From Neurospora tetrasperma FGSC 2508 (taxonomy: Eukaryota; Ascomycota; Sordariomycetes; Sordariales; Sordariaceae), in the NCBI RefSeq assembly GCF_000213175.1, contig NW_009799099.1:1191560-1255559 (forward strand): DNA of 64,000 nucleotides. Reading direction: 5' to 3'. Made by a program: the position numbers and the translations under genes. Positions within the stretch are counted from its first letter, which is position 1, and each line of letters opens with the position of its first letter. Shown here one piece after another: positions 1 through 12,431 of this stretch. Under the pieces are notes generated by a model, which was given only the letters and a program-made list of their open reading frames with translations, was not told where the DNA came from and made no database searches.

Positions 1-2820
1 TCGCCCGTCATGGCACCAAACTTCTGAGAGTGACGAAGGGGAGAGCATCTGGAGATCCAAACAAACGCAAAAGGTCCAGACTCACAATGATTGTTCGCAG
101 GCTGAGGTCGCAATTTCCGCACACTGTAAGGCATTCACGACATCAGACGATATAGAAAAAGAAAAGAATCGATAACAGCGAGTGATAGCACAATTGATCG
201 GGTAACGATAGAACCCCTGTCACCGGAGTCTGGCCAGGAGGGTTGCTTCGTTCAACGTCAGCGCATCTTCAGCTAACAAGGGAAGCAGGGATTCCCAAGC
301 GAAACCTTATGTGGCTTTAGGTTCTGACCAGATCGTGTTAGTGCGAGATACACTACAACCCGCTGTAGCTCCACTACTTGCTCGCTAACGAAGTCTGCCA
401 TGTTTTGTCCCAGAGCAACATCTGGGGAGACGTACCGGTACTTTGTTCCAAAAGACCCACTTTGAGAATGTCTCGGTACTTACTGTGGGGACAGTGACCC
501 CTTCCACACACGTGTAGTGTATCGCCACGAACCGCACCCACAACACAACACAACACAACACAACCGTCACCCACACAGCGCTTTCGACGGCGACACGGCC
601 TGACGCAGGAACGAGAAGAGGTGTGCCTGAAAGGTTAAATTGCAATACGAGCGGCTCTTGCGGCTGTTCAAGATATCAACATTCTCTGAAAGCCTTTGCC
701 GGATTCCGATAGCGAAAACATGCAAACACTGGTGTTTGTAAGCAACACGACCATGCAGCTTCACGCTTCTAAAAATGGCTAGTCCCAGAAGAATAGTATT
801 TGTTCTTCAGTATCCTCGGCACTTCCCCAACAGCATCTTCGAAGCTGGACCTCCCGCTTCCAGTCGCTCGGGTCGGTTAGGTATCACTCCCCCCTGTTTT
901 TTTTTAAGGGAGGGGAGGGGTCGAGGGTCTGGATGCCGAGGCAGTTCACAGGGCCTCTCGGACTACAGTACCTGAGAACTATGTAAAAACCTTTAAGAAC
1001 AAAGTTACATCATCAAGAACAGCGCTCGATAAGCGGACTACGTCTACACGTGTTCACTGGTTCATCCCAGATGGAGATCCGCTGTGAGATCCACCACTAG
1101 GGCAGACCACGGACCTGCAGGGACCGGTTTTTGCCATCTCGTGGCTCTCCACTATTATTCGTCGGTTCGCGAATGAAAGAGGTGACGGGACGTTCAGGAT
1201 GACAGGAAGACCCTGGGGACCTGGGGTACATTCGCCATGAGAACACAAAAGTACCTACTCTGACAGCAGTACCAACTGCGCGAATGTCACCATACTCCCG
1301 CTGTTCCGGATGCTCCCTCGTCCTCCCTCCTCTCCCAGAGTCACTCATCTGTTGAGTGGTACAAGATTACTCAGCGGGCACTCACTGCCCTGGCCACGCC
1401 GGGTAGAAACATGCCCTCACAACCCCAATCGGGAGTTCAAGTCGGTAACTCGCTCATGTGAGGCGGCTCCAAACACTCTTCAGCACGTTTTTTACCCCTG
1501 ATGATTTACAATCATCACGACGGGACCGCGGCAACAATCTCGGCCAATAGCACCACCACCTCGAGGCAGAAATTGTGCAAATATTCAACTCCCTTGAGCA
1601 AACTTTCTACAACAGGTATAGCATACGGGATTCGTCGGTAGCTGAGAAGAACAAACGCTTGAACAAGAGAGGCGTTTGTTTTCCATGCGTGGTCCCTTGT
1701 CAAGTTGTTGTCTAGCCCGTTCTTTTGCTCCTGTTATCGTCGCTTGAACCACGCGAGGCCGGCTTCCAGCCCAGTTCCTACAACATATTGGCAATAATGG
1801 AACGAACAACACGGCCATGTCCTTATCCTCATGTCACAATGTAAGGCGCTACCGAAGCAAAGAGACAACCATGTTGACGGCTTCGTACCTATGACAACCG
1901 CGCAGCATGTGGGGGATTGCGGATGGCTTGAGATAAAGCAAAAGAAAAACGAACACTTGCACAACCTTCCTGTCAGCACCTCATATCCGATCCCTTGGGA
2001 TGGAAAAGAAGCTGCAAGCAAGGAGCTTTTGCCACATTCGATTTGACAACGGTTCCGCAAAGTGAGAATTCGAACGATCGGCGATGCTCTGAACCCTAAT
2101 AGCTGGGATCTGGGCTCTAGTCTCGCACATAACATGTGCAGAAAATACATCACCAAAGATGTGATCTCCCTGGTTCATTGGCTGGGATGGACTGGGTCGG
2201 CTTCTATGGAGATTCGACCGGCAGCTACCGAAGAGTTACCTATGGGCTGCTACGGAACTCTGCCCGGACTGCTTTATCGCTACCATATTCGCTTTGCTAC
2301 GCCGAGAAAACAGATCCCGGTCTCCCATTGCAGAGGGAAGGGATATCGTAAAGCGACATTGATACCAGATGATAGGAAATCGCCCCCTAGCAAACCCCCC
2401 AACCATGGAAAAAGTCAGCCAGCCCGGCATCACGGCTATTAAGCCAGACCAGCCGGTGCGTTGACAGAAGGCGATGCCGATGCCGTCATGAGCGAAACCA
2501 CCCACTGCTCTTTTCTTCTTTCGTTTGCTTCCAAATCGCCCCTCCCTCATCAATATATCCTCACTTCGCGCTGCTATTCTCTGACATTTCACTTCCACTC
2601 TCTATAATAGCGGACGGAGGATTATAGTAATCTCTTACAACTCACACCTCACCTACTTTTGGGCATGTGCGAGGAAGCCATCATCATTATCATCTCGGTC
2701 TAGAGTCTTCTTTGGACTTGTACGCTTATTCCACTACTGGTCTAACACTCGGTTGTCAACAAGTCACAAGTGCATCATCGTCGACACTCGTCACTGATTC
2801 GGCAAGGATCTGATATCATA
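1..2820. other. gene-free stretch; 3' part is the GT2 gene promoter/leader
   Basis: No reading frame here looks like a protein with recognisable domains, and none is joined to another by plausible splice sites. A short ACAAC microsatellite lies near 540-562 and a T-run near 898-906. The last few hundred bases, which are CT- and CA-rich, are presumably the promoter and leader of the glycosyltransferase gene that starts at 2821. I see nothing else. Confidence 0.6.
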
Positions 2821-5800
2821 ATGGCAGGCTCGCACTTCCCTCTACGGCCTCTACCTCCTTCGAGGAATCCTTCGGGTACACCATCAGACTACCCTCTACT
2901 TCGACCCTTACCTCCTTCGAGGAATCCTTCTGCTACACCATCAGACCACCCTCTACCACGACCTCTACCTCCTTCGAGGAATCCTTCTGCTACGCCATCA
3001 GACGTCTCTTCACTACGACCTCTACCTCCTTTGAAAATTCCTTCTTCTACACCGTCAGGTTTCCCTTCGCCTCTCAACTCACCACCACGTTCCAATTTCC
3101 AGCATGGACCCACCAGTGGTGTCGATACTCTCCCGTCTCCGGGACTCCAAGGCTCCGAGTCTTTCTACAATCAGAACGCAACAGGCAGTGCTTTGTCCGT
3201 GGCTTCAGACCAGACAGGGGTGTCCGCGCCGGTGGCATATGCCGATGAGTTCCGGTTCAAGATAGTAAGTCACCAAGGACACTCACGTTGGAAGAATACA
3301 GGCACTAACTTATTCCACTACCAGATGATCCAGTACCTCAGTAAGCAGATAGACAAGGCCGGTTGGATACCCTCCGAGAAAAACAAGAAAACACCAAATA
3401 GATACGGAGTGCTATACAAGAAGTCCCGGGGACGATATGTCACATACCCAGAGGAACTGTCACAGGCACTTGTTGCCTGTGTGCAAAGACTCAACCTAGT
3501 CGTCGCCTTCACCATGAAGCCGGATATGCTCGACGGCATCCTTGCCTCTCTCAGACCAAACCAAAGCGAACTAAAGCTCATGGACGGCTCTCAACTCCAA
3601 ATCGCCGACTCGCTTAACAGCATGGTACCCGCCAACGTCAAGAAGTTTCAGTACGCCTGCTTGGTCCGACAAGAAGGCATCCTACTCGTGTGGCACGATG
3701 ATTTGCTGCATATTGTGCCCACCGCGGCCCGGATCGAGGAGAAGCTACTAGCCATGGTTTGGGGAACAGGCCAACTGCCCTTCGGGCGTCTGCAAGCCCC
3801 ATCGCGACCAGGCTCTATTCTCTCCACCAACACCTCCATCTACAAGGTGGACAAGCCTTCGACCCCGGGGCCAGGCAACATGGGCGCCCTCCCCAACGAC
3901 AGCGCCGAACAGCTGGAGAAGGATGAGTCCGTAGACGCCAAGGAGTCGCTCCAGCGGCCCGTTCAGCGCACCAGCGCCTTCTTCGTCGGCATGGCCATGT
4001 GCCTGGGCATCGTCCTTCTCTTTGGCACCTACATTCAGAAGCTGCTGATTGAGTGCGTCATCGACGGGACGTATACGCGTCTGGCGCTAATTGTTTGCGT
4101 GCCGTTCTTGCTGTGCGTCAGTCTGTTCTTCTTCCAGGTCATCTTTTCGAACTTTTTCCAGATTTTTGGTCCAATCGGCGGGCAGCATACCAACTCCAGG
4201 TTCTACTCGTGCATCAAGCCGAGTCTGAGAAGGGCGTACATGGACGGGTTCACGGCGCCGCATATCACGATTCAGATGCCGGTTTATAAGGAGGGTATGG
4301 AGAGCGTTATTATCCCGACTGTGCGGAGTTTGCAGGCGGCTATTTCGTTTTATGAGAGTCATGGTGGTGAGTAGTCTCCTCGCGCGTCCCCATCCCCGTT
4401 TAACTGCAGGTTGTGAAACCGAAGCTAACTGCGTGCAACAAGGCTCCGCATCGATCTTTGTCAACGATGACGGCCTCCGCGTCGTCTCCGAAGAGGAAGC
4501 CCAGAAGCGTATCGAGTTTTACCACGATAACAATATCGGTTGGGTCGCCCGCCCCAAGCACGGTGACGACGGCTTCGTCCGCAAGGGCAAGTTCAAGAAG
4601 GCCTCCAATATGAACTTTGCCCTCAACATTTCCCAAAAGGTCGAGAAGTACCTCCAGGAAATGGTGGATGCCAAATTTGCTGCCGAAGGTACCGACCTTA
4701 TCGACCAGCAGGAGGAAGAGGAGATGTACGAGGCTGCGCTTGCAAGAGTCCTCGAGGAGAACCCGCTTGCTCAGGCGGCTGGTAACATCAGGATGGGCGA
4801 GTACATCTTAATTGTGGACTCTGACACCCGTGTGGTGAGTATTTTATCCTAGCTTTGCTTTTCTTTTGTGATTGAAACGTAACTGACATTGAGCTTTTGC
4901 TACAGCCCGTCGACTGTCTCCTCTACGGCGCCGCCGAATTGTTCCTCTCCCCTGAAGTCGCCATCGTCCAACATTCCACCGGCGTGATGCAAGTCTCGTG
5001 GGATTACTTCGAGAACGGCATCACCTTCTTCACCAATCTCGTCTACACAGCCATTCGGTTTTCCATCGGATCAGGTGAAGTCGCTCCCTTTGTCGGCCAC
5101 AACGCTTTCCTCCGTTGGCAAGGTACGTCGTTTTCTTTATTTATTTCTTTTTCTCTCCTCCAGTCAACCATACTAACTCTCTTGAAAAAGCCGTTCAAGA
5201 CGTCGGCGTCCCCGAACCCAACGACTACACGGCCTACTGGTCCGAATCGCATGTGTCCGAAGACTTCGACATCGCTTTACGTCTCCAAATCAAGGGTTCC
5301 ATCGTGCGCATCGCCTCCTACCACGGCACGCAATTCCAAGAGGGAGTGTCTTTGACGATCTACGACGAGATCGCCCGATGGCAAAAATACGCTTACGGCG
5401 TGTCGGAAATGATCTTCCACCCTTTCCACCGATGGATCTTCAAGGGCCCCTTCACCCCTCTTTTCTACACCTATTTGGGCAGCAACATCATGTACTCGTC
5501 CAAGATCTCCATCTTCGCTTACATGTGTTCGTACTTTGCCCTCGCCTCGGCCCTCATGCTCACGCTGCTCAACTACTTCCTCGTGGGCTGGTTCATCGAC
5601 ACCCTCGACCACGCGTACATGTCCTCCTGGGAAGTCTTCATTTCGCTGGTGGTCGTGTTCAACGTCATGGGCCACATTGCCCTGGCCGCCCTCCGCTACC
5701 GCACCGGCGACCGCGGCCTCCTTTCCAGTTTGTGCGAAAACTTCAAGTGGACGCCCATGATGACCATTTTCTTCGGCGGACTCTCCTTCCACGTCACTAC

Positions 5801-6089
5801 CGCTCTACTCGCCCATCTTTTCCACATCGACATGCAGTGGGGCGCCACAAGCAAGGAAAAAGAAAACTCGAACTTCTTCCAGGAGATTCCCAAGATCCTC
5901 AAGACATTCAAGTGGATGTACGTGTTTGTCATCTTGGTCGCGGCCGGCATGATCTACCTGGGCAACTGGGCGCCCGAGGGCTGGGAAATTAAGGATTTCT
6001 CAGCCATTGTGCCGTTGGCGATCAATTTGATTAGTCATGCTTTGACACCGTTGGTGTTGAATCCCAGTTTGATGGTTTTCAACTATTAA
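2821..6089 (+). CDS. family 2 glycosyltransferase, polysaccharide-synthase-like membrane protein
   Basis: The model has five exons: 2821-3264, 3325-4366, 4443-4834, 4906-5122 and 5191-6089, giving 997 aa. All introns are GT-AG and frames join exactly. The first ATG is 2821; the frame is open further 5' but without an ATG. Residues 8-83 are four 19-residue Pro/Ser/Arg repeats (LRPLPPSRNPS type). Two membrane segments lie near 370-420. The catalytic domain follows, with DSDTR (metal-binding DxD) near 620, SEDFD near 721 and the RW of a QxxRW-like motif near 760. At least four membrane helices follow. This layout fits processive inverting GT2 enzymes at the plasma membrane that make cell-surface polysaccharide. 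Fungal relatives (the Zymoseptoria/Fusarium GT2 group) are needed for hyphal growth on surfaces. The polymer made is unknown, and assignment to that group rather than another GT2 clade is inference. The long N-terminal extension is unusual for the family. Confidence 0.85.
2842..3069 (+). repeat. 57-bp coding minisatellite, four units
   Basis: Four in-frame units of 57 bp start at 2842, 2899, 2956 and 3013 in exon 1 of the glycosyltransferase gene. Each encodes 19 residues of the form L-R-P-L-P-P-S-R-N-P-S-x-T-P-S-D-x-P-L. Units 1-3 are close to identical; unit 4 has diverged. The unit length is a multiple of three, so copy-number change would keep the frame. Confidence 0.85.
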
Positions 6090-6758
6090 TGTAAAGGTTG
6101 GTTGGTTGTCACAGAGAGAGAAGATGGTGGGAGCTGGTGGGAAGGTGTGGTCGGGACAAGAGAAACAAGAGGAAAGTATCTTACTTGTGCGTGCATATGT
6201 GTGTATCATTTCTTCGCCCATCGGCCTTTTCCCTTATCTTTCTTTTCTTTTCCATTGACTTACTTGTCTATATCGAAAGCGACAGAAAGGTCGCGGAGGG
6301 TGAACACAGGGAGGGCCATTTAGATATTCATTTGTCCTTATGTTTGTAGATTACTTACTGGGTCGGATGGAGGAAAGGTTTCATATCTGTCAAGTCACAC
6401 TTAGATCGTCTATACGAATTGGGATGGGAGTAATTGGATATAGCTAATGCCTTCAACCACACAAATGATTTCATCAACGCCTACTCAGTTATCCGAATTC
6501 CACAACGCCTTTTCTGAATGAGTTGATTGCTTGACAGTGGGGAACATTTACCATCCAGGCGGAGGATGGAGCCCTTATTCTTTGACTGTGACATTCCATT
6601 CCATACAGGATAAGTTCACAGACGAATATACTTTTACTGCCAGAACGACAATTGGTATTCAACCTCAAATCAAACAGAACCGAATCCCATACATGATCCT
6701 AAACCCAGACCCGTACCAAGAAAAAGATGATAACATAGAAAGAAAGAGCACGGTACAC
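6090..6758. other. 3' flanks of two convergent genes
   Basis: The GT2 gene (plus) and LSG1 (minus) converge here. No coding signal is seen. It presumably holds both 3' UTRs and polyadenylation sites. Confidence 0.6.
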
Positions 6759-8785
6759 TCAATCATCGTCATCATTGTTTCCACTCCTCCCCGCTCTCCT
6801 CTTGCCCTTACCGCCCTTCAACCCCATACCGCCCTTGAAGTGCTTCTTACCACCCATCTCCATCTGCACCTCCTTGACATTGACGCCCTGCTCCGCCGCA
6901 ATCAGCGCCCTCAGCTTGCGACCGCTCATGTGCTTCACCATGTTCTGCGCCTGACCCTGCTGCGAGTACTTTTGGTGGAAAGCCTGCTGAATGTGGCCGC
7001 CGTTGCCGCCGGACTTGAAGAAGGCCTTGTCGAGCTTCTTGGACTTTTGGCCCTGCGGGAGCGCCAGCGCCGTCATCTCCGAGGTGAGCGTGGCGGTGTC
7101 GTCAATGTCGGCACCCTCGAGCGCCGACAACATCGCCACACGACGGTTCTCGGGCAGATGGGCCATATCGTAGAGCTCGGCGTTGAACTCGGGACCGTCG
7201 ACGCCGCTGCCCGGAGGCGGCTCGCAGTAGAGGAGCTTGCCGTTGACGTAGTCCTTGAGGATGTAACGGACCGCACGAGACTGGTCGGGCTGACCGAGAC
7301 CTTGCGTCATGTAACCGCGGTGACGGGCATAGGCGTCGAGAAGCTCGTCGGCGGTGGGGATACCGGTGCCGCCTTCCTCGAGCGGCCTGGTCTTGATCTT
7401 GATACCGTACACGGCCTCGAGGAAGGGTTGAGGGATACGGCGGGCGACGAGGGCGGCAGGGCCAGTGTACTCGCGCAGCTGGTCAATGGGGAGGACACCG
7501 TTGCAGACGAGCTCGGCCTTGGTGTTGGCAAAGTTGGGGAAGACGAGACCGGGACAATCGCAAAGCAAGACGTTGTCGCTTAGGTGGATGGTCTGGAAAT
7601 GCTTGGTCTTGCCGGGAGTGGAGGAGACGGACACCTTCTTGGCGCCAATGAGAGCGTTGATGGTGGAGGATTTACCGACGTTGGGGTAGCCGACGAGACC
7701 GACCTGGAGCTTGCGATCTGCGGAAGGATACGGTTAGTGGCTGAGTCGTTGTGGTTCTGTACGAAAAAAAAGGGAAGCTTACCTTGACCCTCTGGTTGAT
7801 ATTGCAGAAGAATGTCCTCCAACTCATCGACTCGCAGGATGTGCGTGTCAGGGTCGTTTTGCTCGGTGATCTCCTCCTCCTTGGCCTCCTCCTTCTCCTC
7901 GGATGCCTTCTCCTCGGCCTTGGGGGTCTCCTCCTTCGTGGAAGGACCCTCGCCAGCATCACTCTCATCCTCAGAATCCTCATCACTGTCGGCATATCCA
8001 CCTGCCTCAATCATCTCCTTGGCCAATTGCGCCGAGAAGAACCTGTAGTCGATACCCTCGCCCTTGAGGTAGTTCGCCCACATTTTCCTTTGCTTGTATG
8101 TCATCAGATCGGCCTTGTTGATCAGGAGAAGGTTGTGCTTCTTGGGATCGACATCTTTCACGTAGACTTCCAAGTCTTCGGAACGGAACATAAGAGGGTT
8201 TCTGGCATCGACAATCTGGACAATCACATCGGACCGCTCGATGACTCGCCACAGTTGCCTCCACACCTCCAGGTTGCGCTCAAAAGGTGTCATCAACAGA
8301 TCCTGGGTCTCCTGGAGTTCCGCCAACCCTCTGCGCCACTCGAGGAAGCTCTCACGCTCCCTCTGGTCGAGCTCATCGCGAGTGGTTGTAGAGTCCCATT
8401 GCGGCCTCCTGGGTACCGTAAGACGGCTCTTGTTCGCCCTTTGCTTTCCAAGCACTGCCTGCTCCTCCTTAGCGGAGAGGAGGTAAGGGTTGCGCTGGTC
8501 GGTGTGGATGATCTTGACGTTGTTCATCTTCTCGGCGGTGAAGTCGGTTCCGGCCAACTCAGCCGTGGCCAGGAACTCGTCGAGAGCGCCCTGCTCGGTG
8601 ATGGAGCGCATCTTGACCCAGGCAGCATCCTGCTTGTCGTTCGTGATGTATTCCTTGCCGGTCGCATGGTCGATACGAGTGACTGCTGAGACGCGCTTCC
8701 GGTCGGATCCCTTTCCCTTGCCGAACCTATCGTTCATCAACGTGTTGCCGAGTCCGACCGACTTCTTGGACTTTGCGAGAACCAT
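6759..8785 (-). CDS. lsg1: large-subunit GTPase 1, 60S export and maturation factor
   Basis: Two exons on the minus strand, 8785-7783 and 7717-6759, give 653 aa. The 65-nt intron has GTAAGC and CGCAG ends. The GTPase motifs are circularly permuted. NKAD (G4) comes first, near residue 215. G1 (GYPNVGKSST) follows just after the splice junction. G3 (DCPGL) follows about 40 residues later. That order is diagnostic of the YlqF/Lsg1/Nog2 family. The N-terminus (MVLAKSKKSVGLG) and the acidic insert between G4 and G1 match cytoplasmic Lsg1, which releases the export adaptor Nmd3 from pre-60S subunits. The C-terminus is basic, with a run of Lys/Gly/Arg and a final Asp stretch. It is divergent with LTV1, which plays a parallel role on the 40S subunit. 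Family assignment is firm; function is by homology. Confidence 0.93.
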
Positions 8786-9562
8786 GTTGGCGGTTGTCTT
8801 GCTGGTCGCGGTACTTGGTGTGGTTTTCGTATAATGTGAATCCTCCTTCGACGCCCGTATATTTCAACGACGGCACTTTGCGACGACTGATCTTTGTCGA
8901 GTTGTCGCAATAAAATGAGCGAATACTCTAGAGACAAAAACTGCCTCGAAAAAACAAAGGCAAAACAGGCAAGAGGTTGCGTGGGTGTTTCCAGCAATTC
9001 CCTTCGACTCGCTGATTGCTAGTGTAAAAAGTGACCCTGGACTTCCTGCTGATAAATCTGCGATAACCTCGATATTTCCCCAGCGGACTGGAGATGGAGG
9101 GGCAAATTCTTACAATTCGGTAACGAGCGGGATACTGCGCGCTACGATAGGGCAGGGGCAGCACTCTGACCCGCTGATCGCTACTTACCCTGCACCACAC
9201 AGTATACTTCTACACTATAGAGGCAGGTACTGTTAACAGCCCAGGAGTCCATTTCCCGCTTGAGCCGATAAGATAACCTTGATTGGCCCCACCAAAATTT
9301 TACCTTCCATCGGTCATCCGCTGTGGACATCCCGTCGTCTTCCACGCATTGCAGTCTTCCCGTCGTTCCTAACTTGTCCGCAGACGCGAGGTGCTTCTGC
9401 TTTTCCAATTCGACGCACTCCCGTCACCTGATTCTGTCGTCTTTCCATAACCTCCCTGGACTTGGCCTAGAATCACGCTGTGAACCATTCAAGCTTTGCG
9501 ACCCGTCATCTTGCAGCATCGTATCCATATAGCCAGAACAAGTCCTCCGTATCACAGTCAAG
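8786..9562. promoter_or_regulatory. divergent LSG1-LTV1 intergenic promoter
   Basis: The 777 bp between the two start codons must serve both genes. It holds a perfect AAAATTTT palindrome at 9294-9301, which resembles the ribosomal RNA processing element (RRPE) upstream of ribosome-biogenesis genes in ascomycetes. Being palindromic, it could act in both directions. Joint regulation is inference. Confidence 0.6.
9294..9301. promoter_or_regulatory. RRPE-like AAAATTTT element
   Basis: AAAATTTT lies about 270 bp upstream of the LTV1 ATG and 510 bp upstream of the LSG1 ATG. Similar elements lie upstream of FCF1 and MAK16 in this window. Eight AT bases can occur by chance, so binding is not shown. 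Confidence 0.4.
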
Positions 9563-10889
9563 ATGGCCAGGGGAAAGTGGATGTAAGTAGCCTACTACTG
9601 AACCAGAATCTCTCACGCTTGTTTCCTCGTGGCTGACTTGCCTTCCCTTGTTTAGTGACAAGAAGACGGCGACGCACTTCACGCTGGTGCATCGTCCGCA
9701 AAATGATCCCCTTATCCACGACGAGTCGGCGCCGTCCATGGTGCTGAACCCTACACAGCGCCCAAATGCCCACAAGTCGTCGACGCTCAGTGCCCTCGCC
9801 TCCGAACTCGGTTCCGATGCCATGAGCATCCGTGACAATGAGGGTGAGGCCGCCAACTATGGCGTCTACTTCGACGATACCGAGTACGATTACATGCAGC
9901 ATTTGCGTGATCTGGGCACGGGAGCTGGAGAGGCCGTTTTCGTCGAGGCCAAACCGGTCGCAAACCAGAACAAGGGCAAGGGCAAGGCGACCCTCGAGGA
10001 CGCCCTGAAGCAACTCAACCTCCAGAACAACGCCCAGGATCTGCTCGACGAGGAGATCCTCCCCAACAAGAACCTCCAGAGACTCACCTACCAAGCACAA
10101 CAGGATGTTCCTGACGCCATTGCGGGTTTCCAGCCAGACATGGACCCTCGCCTACGCGAAGTACTAGAGGCCTTGGAGGACGAGGCCTATGTGGACAACG
10201 AGGAGGAGGACATTTTCCAGGAACTGGCTAAGGACGCAAAGGAGATCAACGAGCACGACTTCGAGGAGGCTTACGACGAGTTTGATGATGACGGCTGGGA
10301 GTCGGACCACACAGTGAAGGCTAGCAAGGAGTACAGGCATGATGGGGACGACGAAGTACCGGAGCTTGTCAACACAGGTGCTGGGCAAGAAGGAGAGGGA
10401 TCAGGGCCATCGGATGACTGGTATGATGCGTTCAAGCAGTACCAGCAAGACAAGAAGGCGGAAAAGAAGAACAAGGGCCCGGCAGCGCCATCCGAGATGC
10501 AGTCCTCGATATGGACAACGACAACAATGGGTGGACGCAAGAAGAAGAGAGCCGGTGCCATGACTAACCCGTCCATGTACTCGATGAGCTCCTCGGCGCT
10601 TGTACGGACGGACGCCTTGAGCATCCTCGATGCGCGGTTTGAGAAGCTGGAGGAGGAGTACAATGCTGACATGGACGACTTGGGTTCCGTCTCGGGTGTT
10701 TCTGCTGTCTCTACCGTTCAGGGCAACGTGAGGGCCGATTTTGATGGTATGTTGGATGAGTTCCTGGAGAACCATTCGACAGCCGGAAAGAAGAGGGTGA
10801 AGAAGGGCAAGTACCAGAGTGGCCTTGAGCAGCTGGACGAGATCAGGAGGGGGTTGGGACCTGCCAGACTCCGTCCTTCGTTTATCTAG
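9563..10889 (+). CDS. ltv1: LTV1-family 40S ribosome biogenesis/export factor
   Basis: Exon 1 is only 20 nt (9563-9582). Exon 2 is 9656-10889. The 73-nt intron has a GTAAGT donor and a TTTAG acceptor. The product is 417 aa and begins [20 protein letters not shown], the conserved Ltv1 N-terminus. Acidic Asp/Glu-rich blocks fill the middle, including the YDEFDDDGW stretch. A basic GGRKKKRAG patch lies near residue 300, followed by a conserved C-terminal segment ending near LRPSFI. In yeast, Ltv1 binds pre-40S particles, helps place uS3/Rps3 in the beak, and leaves after casein-kinase phosphorylation. The reading frame alone would miss exon 1; the splice restores a proper Ltv1 start. It shares an upstream region with LSG1. 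Confidence 0.9.
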
Positions 10890-11064
10890 AAAAGTGAGTG
10901 TGCTTGGGGCGTTAAGGGGTACGGAAAAGATACACGGGTGCATTGCGAGTTGATAATTGAAATTATGAATGAACAAGACCCTGAGTGCCTCTGTGAACTG
11001 CGACCTATAAATACTCAACACACCCAATAATCACGTACACTGTGATACTATCTTGCCTTATGTA
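10890..11064. other. LTV1 3' flank
   Basis: Short non-coding stretch between the LTV1 stop codon and the first MITE. No coding signal is seen. Confidence 0.5.
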
Positions 11065-11416
11065 CAGTAAGAACCCCTGCTTTTGCAACTAATGCGGGCA
11101 GCCCAAATTTTTTGCAAAAGGGGGGGTTTTGCAAAAGGGAGCACAAGAGCACAGACCAGGCAAGGGCCTTCTAACCACTTATCAATAGTCAGCGGTACTA
11201 AAAGTGGGTCTTTTGAAGCGGGCGGACCCCCGGTATACGGGTATAAGAGTGCCCGCCCCACCAACTTCGACCCCTGCTTTTGCAAATTCGGGCCGTCAGC
11301 GTTGCAAATTGCAGGTTGCAGGAATTACCACCAGAGGGAATGCGGGCAGTCGAAATCTTTTGGAAAAGGGGGGATTTTGCAAAAGAGGGGGGTTGCAAAA
11401 GCAGGGATCTTCACTG
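11065..11416. mobile_element. MITE, Tc1/mariner-like (copy 1)
   Basis: The element is 352 bp and flanked on each side by TA (11063-11064 and 11417-11418). It starts CAGTAAGAACCCCTGC and its other end, reverse-complemented, starts CAGTGAAGATCCCTGC; both continue TTTTGCAAC. TA target duplications with CAGT termini are typical of Tc1/mariner-type elements. There is no transposase frame, so it is a non-autonomous miniature element. A related element with similar ends lies at 18351-18693. Internally it carries a near-repeat of about 47 bp (11091-11137 and 11340-11387) and several TTTTGCAAAAG palindromes. It sits in the LTV1 3' flank. Confidence 0.8.
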
Positions 11417-11418
11417 TA

Positions 11419-12431
11419 TGACCTACCCCAGATTTTTGTTTTGACGTGCCAGCAGCGAGGCCGGAAGCCTGAGACGAAAGAGGCTTAGCGTCTTCATTCA
11501 AGTGCGTGCCCATTCGACGGAGACGAGGAGCGGCTGGGCGGGAAAAGCGGGTCTGAGCTGGCGAAAAAAGTTCGAGACAACTTGACGACAAGAACATGGA
11601 TCACTCTGCGAAACAGTCGTCTCTGCCACTGCCAACAGCCCTGTTAGCCTGAGCCTTGGCAAAAGATTGGCCCGTCATTGAGAGACGGAAAAGGCAGAGA
11701 GCAGGGGCAACAGGCCATCGTGTCGCCTCACACGAACCTTGGCGCACTTCAGTTTGTCGCCCTCCTCCCAACGAGAACGCCGCGTGCCCGCCCACCAGTG
11801 CAGTTGCCAGTCTCGCCTTTCTTGTACACTACTGGCGACAGACTTCAGTTTCCACTTTTGTGCCTGTTCATCAAGCTCTCCGCCTTCACTTCACCATCAA
11901 TCAATCCACTGCAACAGGAACAACAACAACAACAACAACAACAAACTCAAGTAGCTCGTGCACATCAATCGTACTACTCATTGAAGATCATCGCTTTTGC
12001 TTTTTTCTTGATTGGCAAACAGTGTCCCTGCAGCTCACGCAAACAAGGGAAGCTGAGAGGACCATTGATTTATGCGACATCAATTTTAAAAGGGAACCGT
12101 GCATTCCCTGGCCGTTCCAGCCTTTCCCATCGATCCACGCCCTCCCCTTCCTGCCTGTCCGTTCTCCATTGAACTTTTTTTCGTCCCGCCCGCGTCCACA
12201 GCACACACAGCACAGCACACGTCCACTTTCAACCTGGTGGTTCCGCTTCCTTCTACACCACAACTGAATTCCCCGTTTGCCTTTTGCGCCTCGACCACTT
12301 TTGCACCTTCGACCAACTTCCTTGGATTGCATTACCCATATACCCCCAAGGATTTTCCCCAAATCCTCAACTTCCCCAACCAATCCTTCGCATCGACAAC
12401 TTCTCTACACATCCCCAATCAATCATCGAAA
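11419..12431 (+). other. promoter and long leader of the Tra2-like gene
   Basis: No domain-bearing reading frame is seen. A CAA trinucleotide run lies at about 11920-11945, and the DNA is CT/CA-rich towards the start codon, as in many fungal leaders. Several short upstream ATGs are present, so a long spliced or regulated leader is possible but not shown. Confidence 0.5.

Noticed and set aside
1380-1450. Possible B-box (GTTCAAGTC) near 1435
   Set aside because: No A box or cloverleaf can be folded around it.
2062-2442. 126-codon frame upstream of the GT2 gene
   Set aside because: It starts at GTG, has no domain and has no splice partners.
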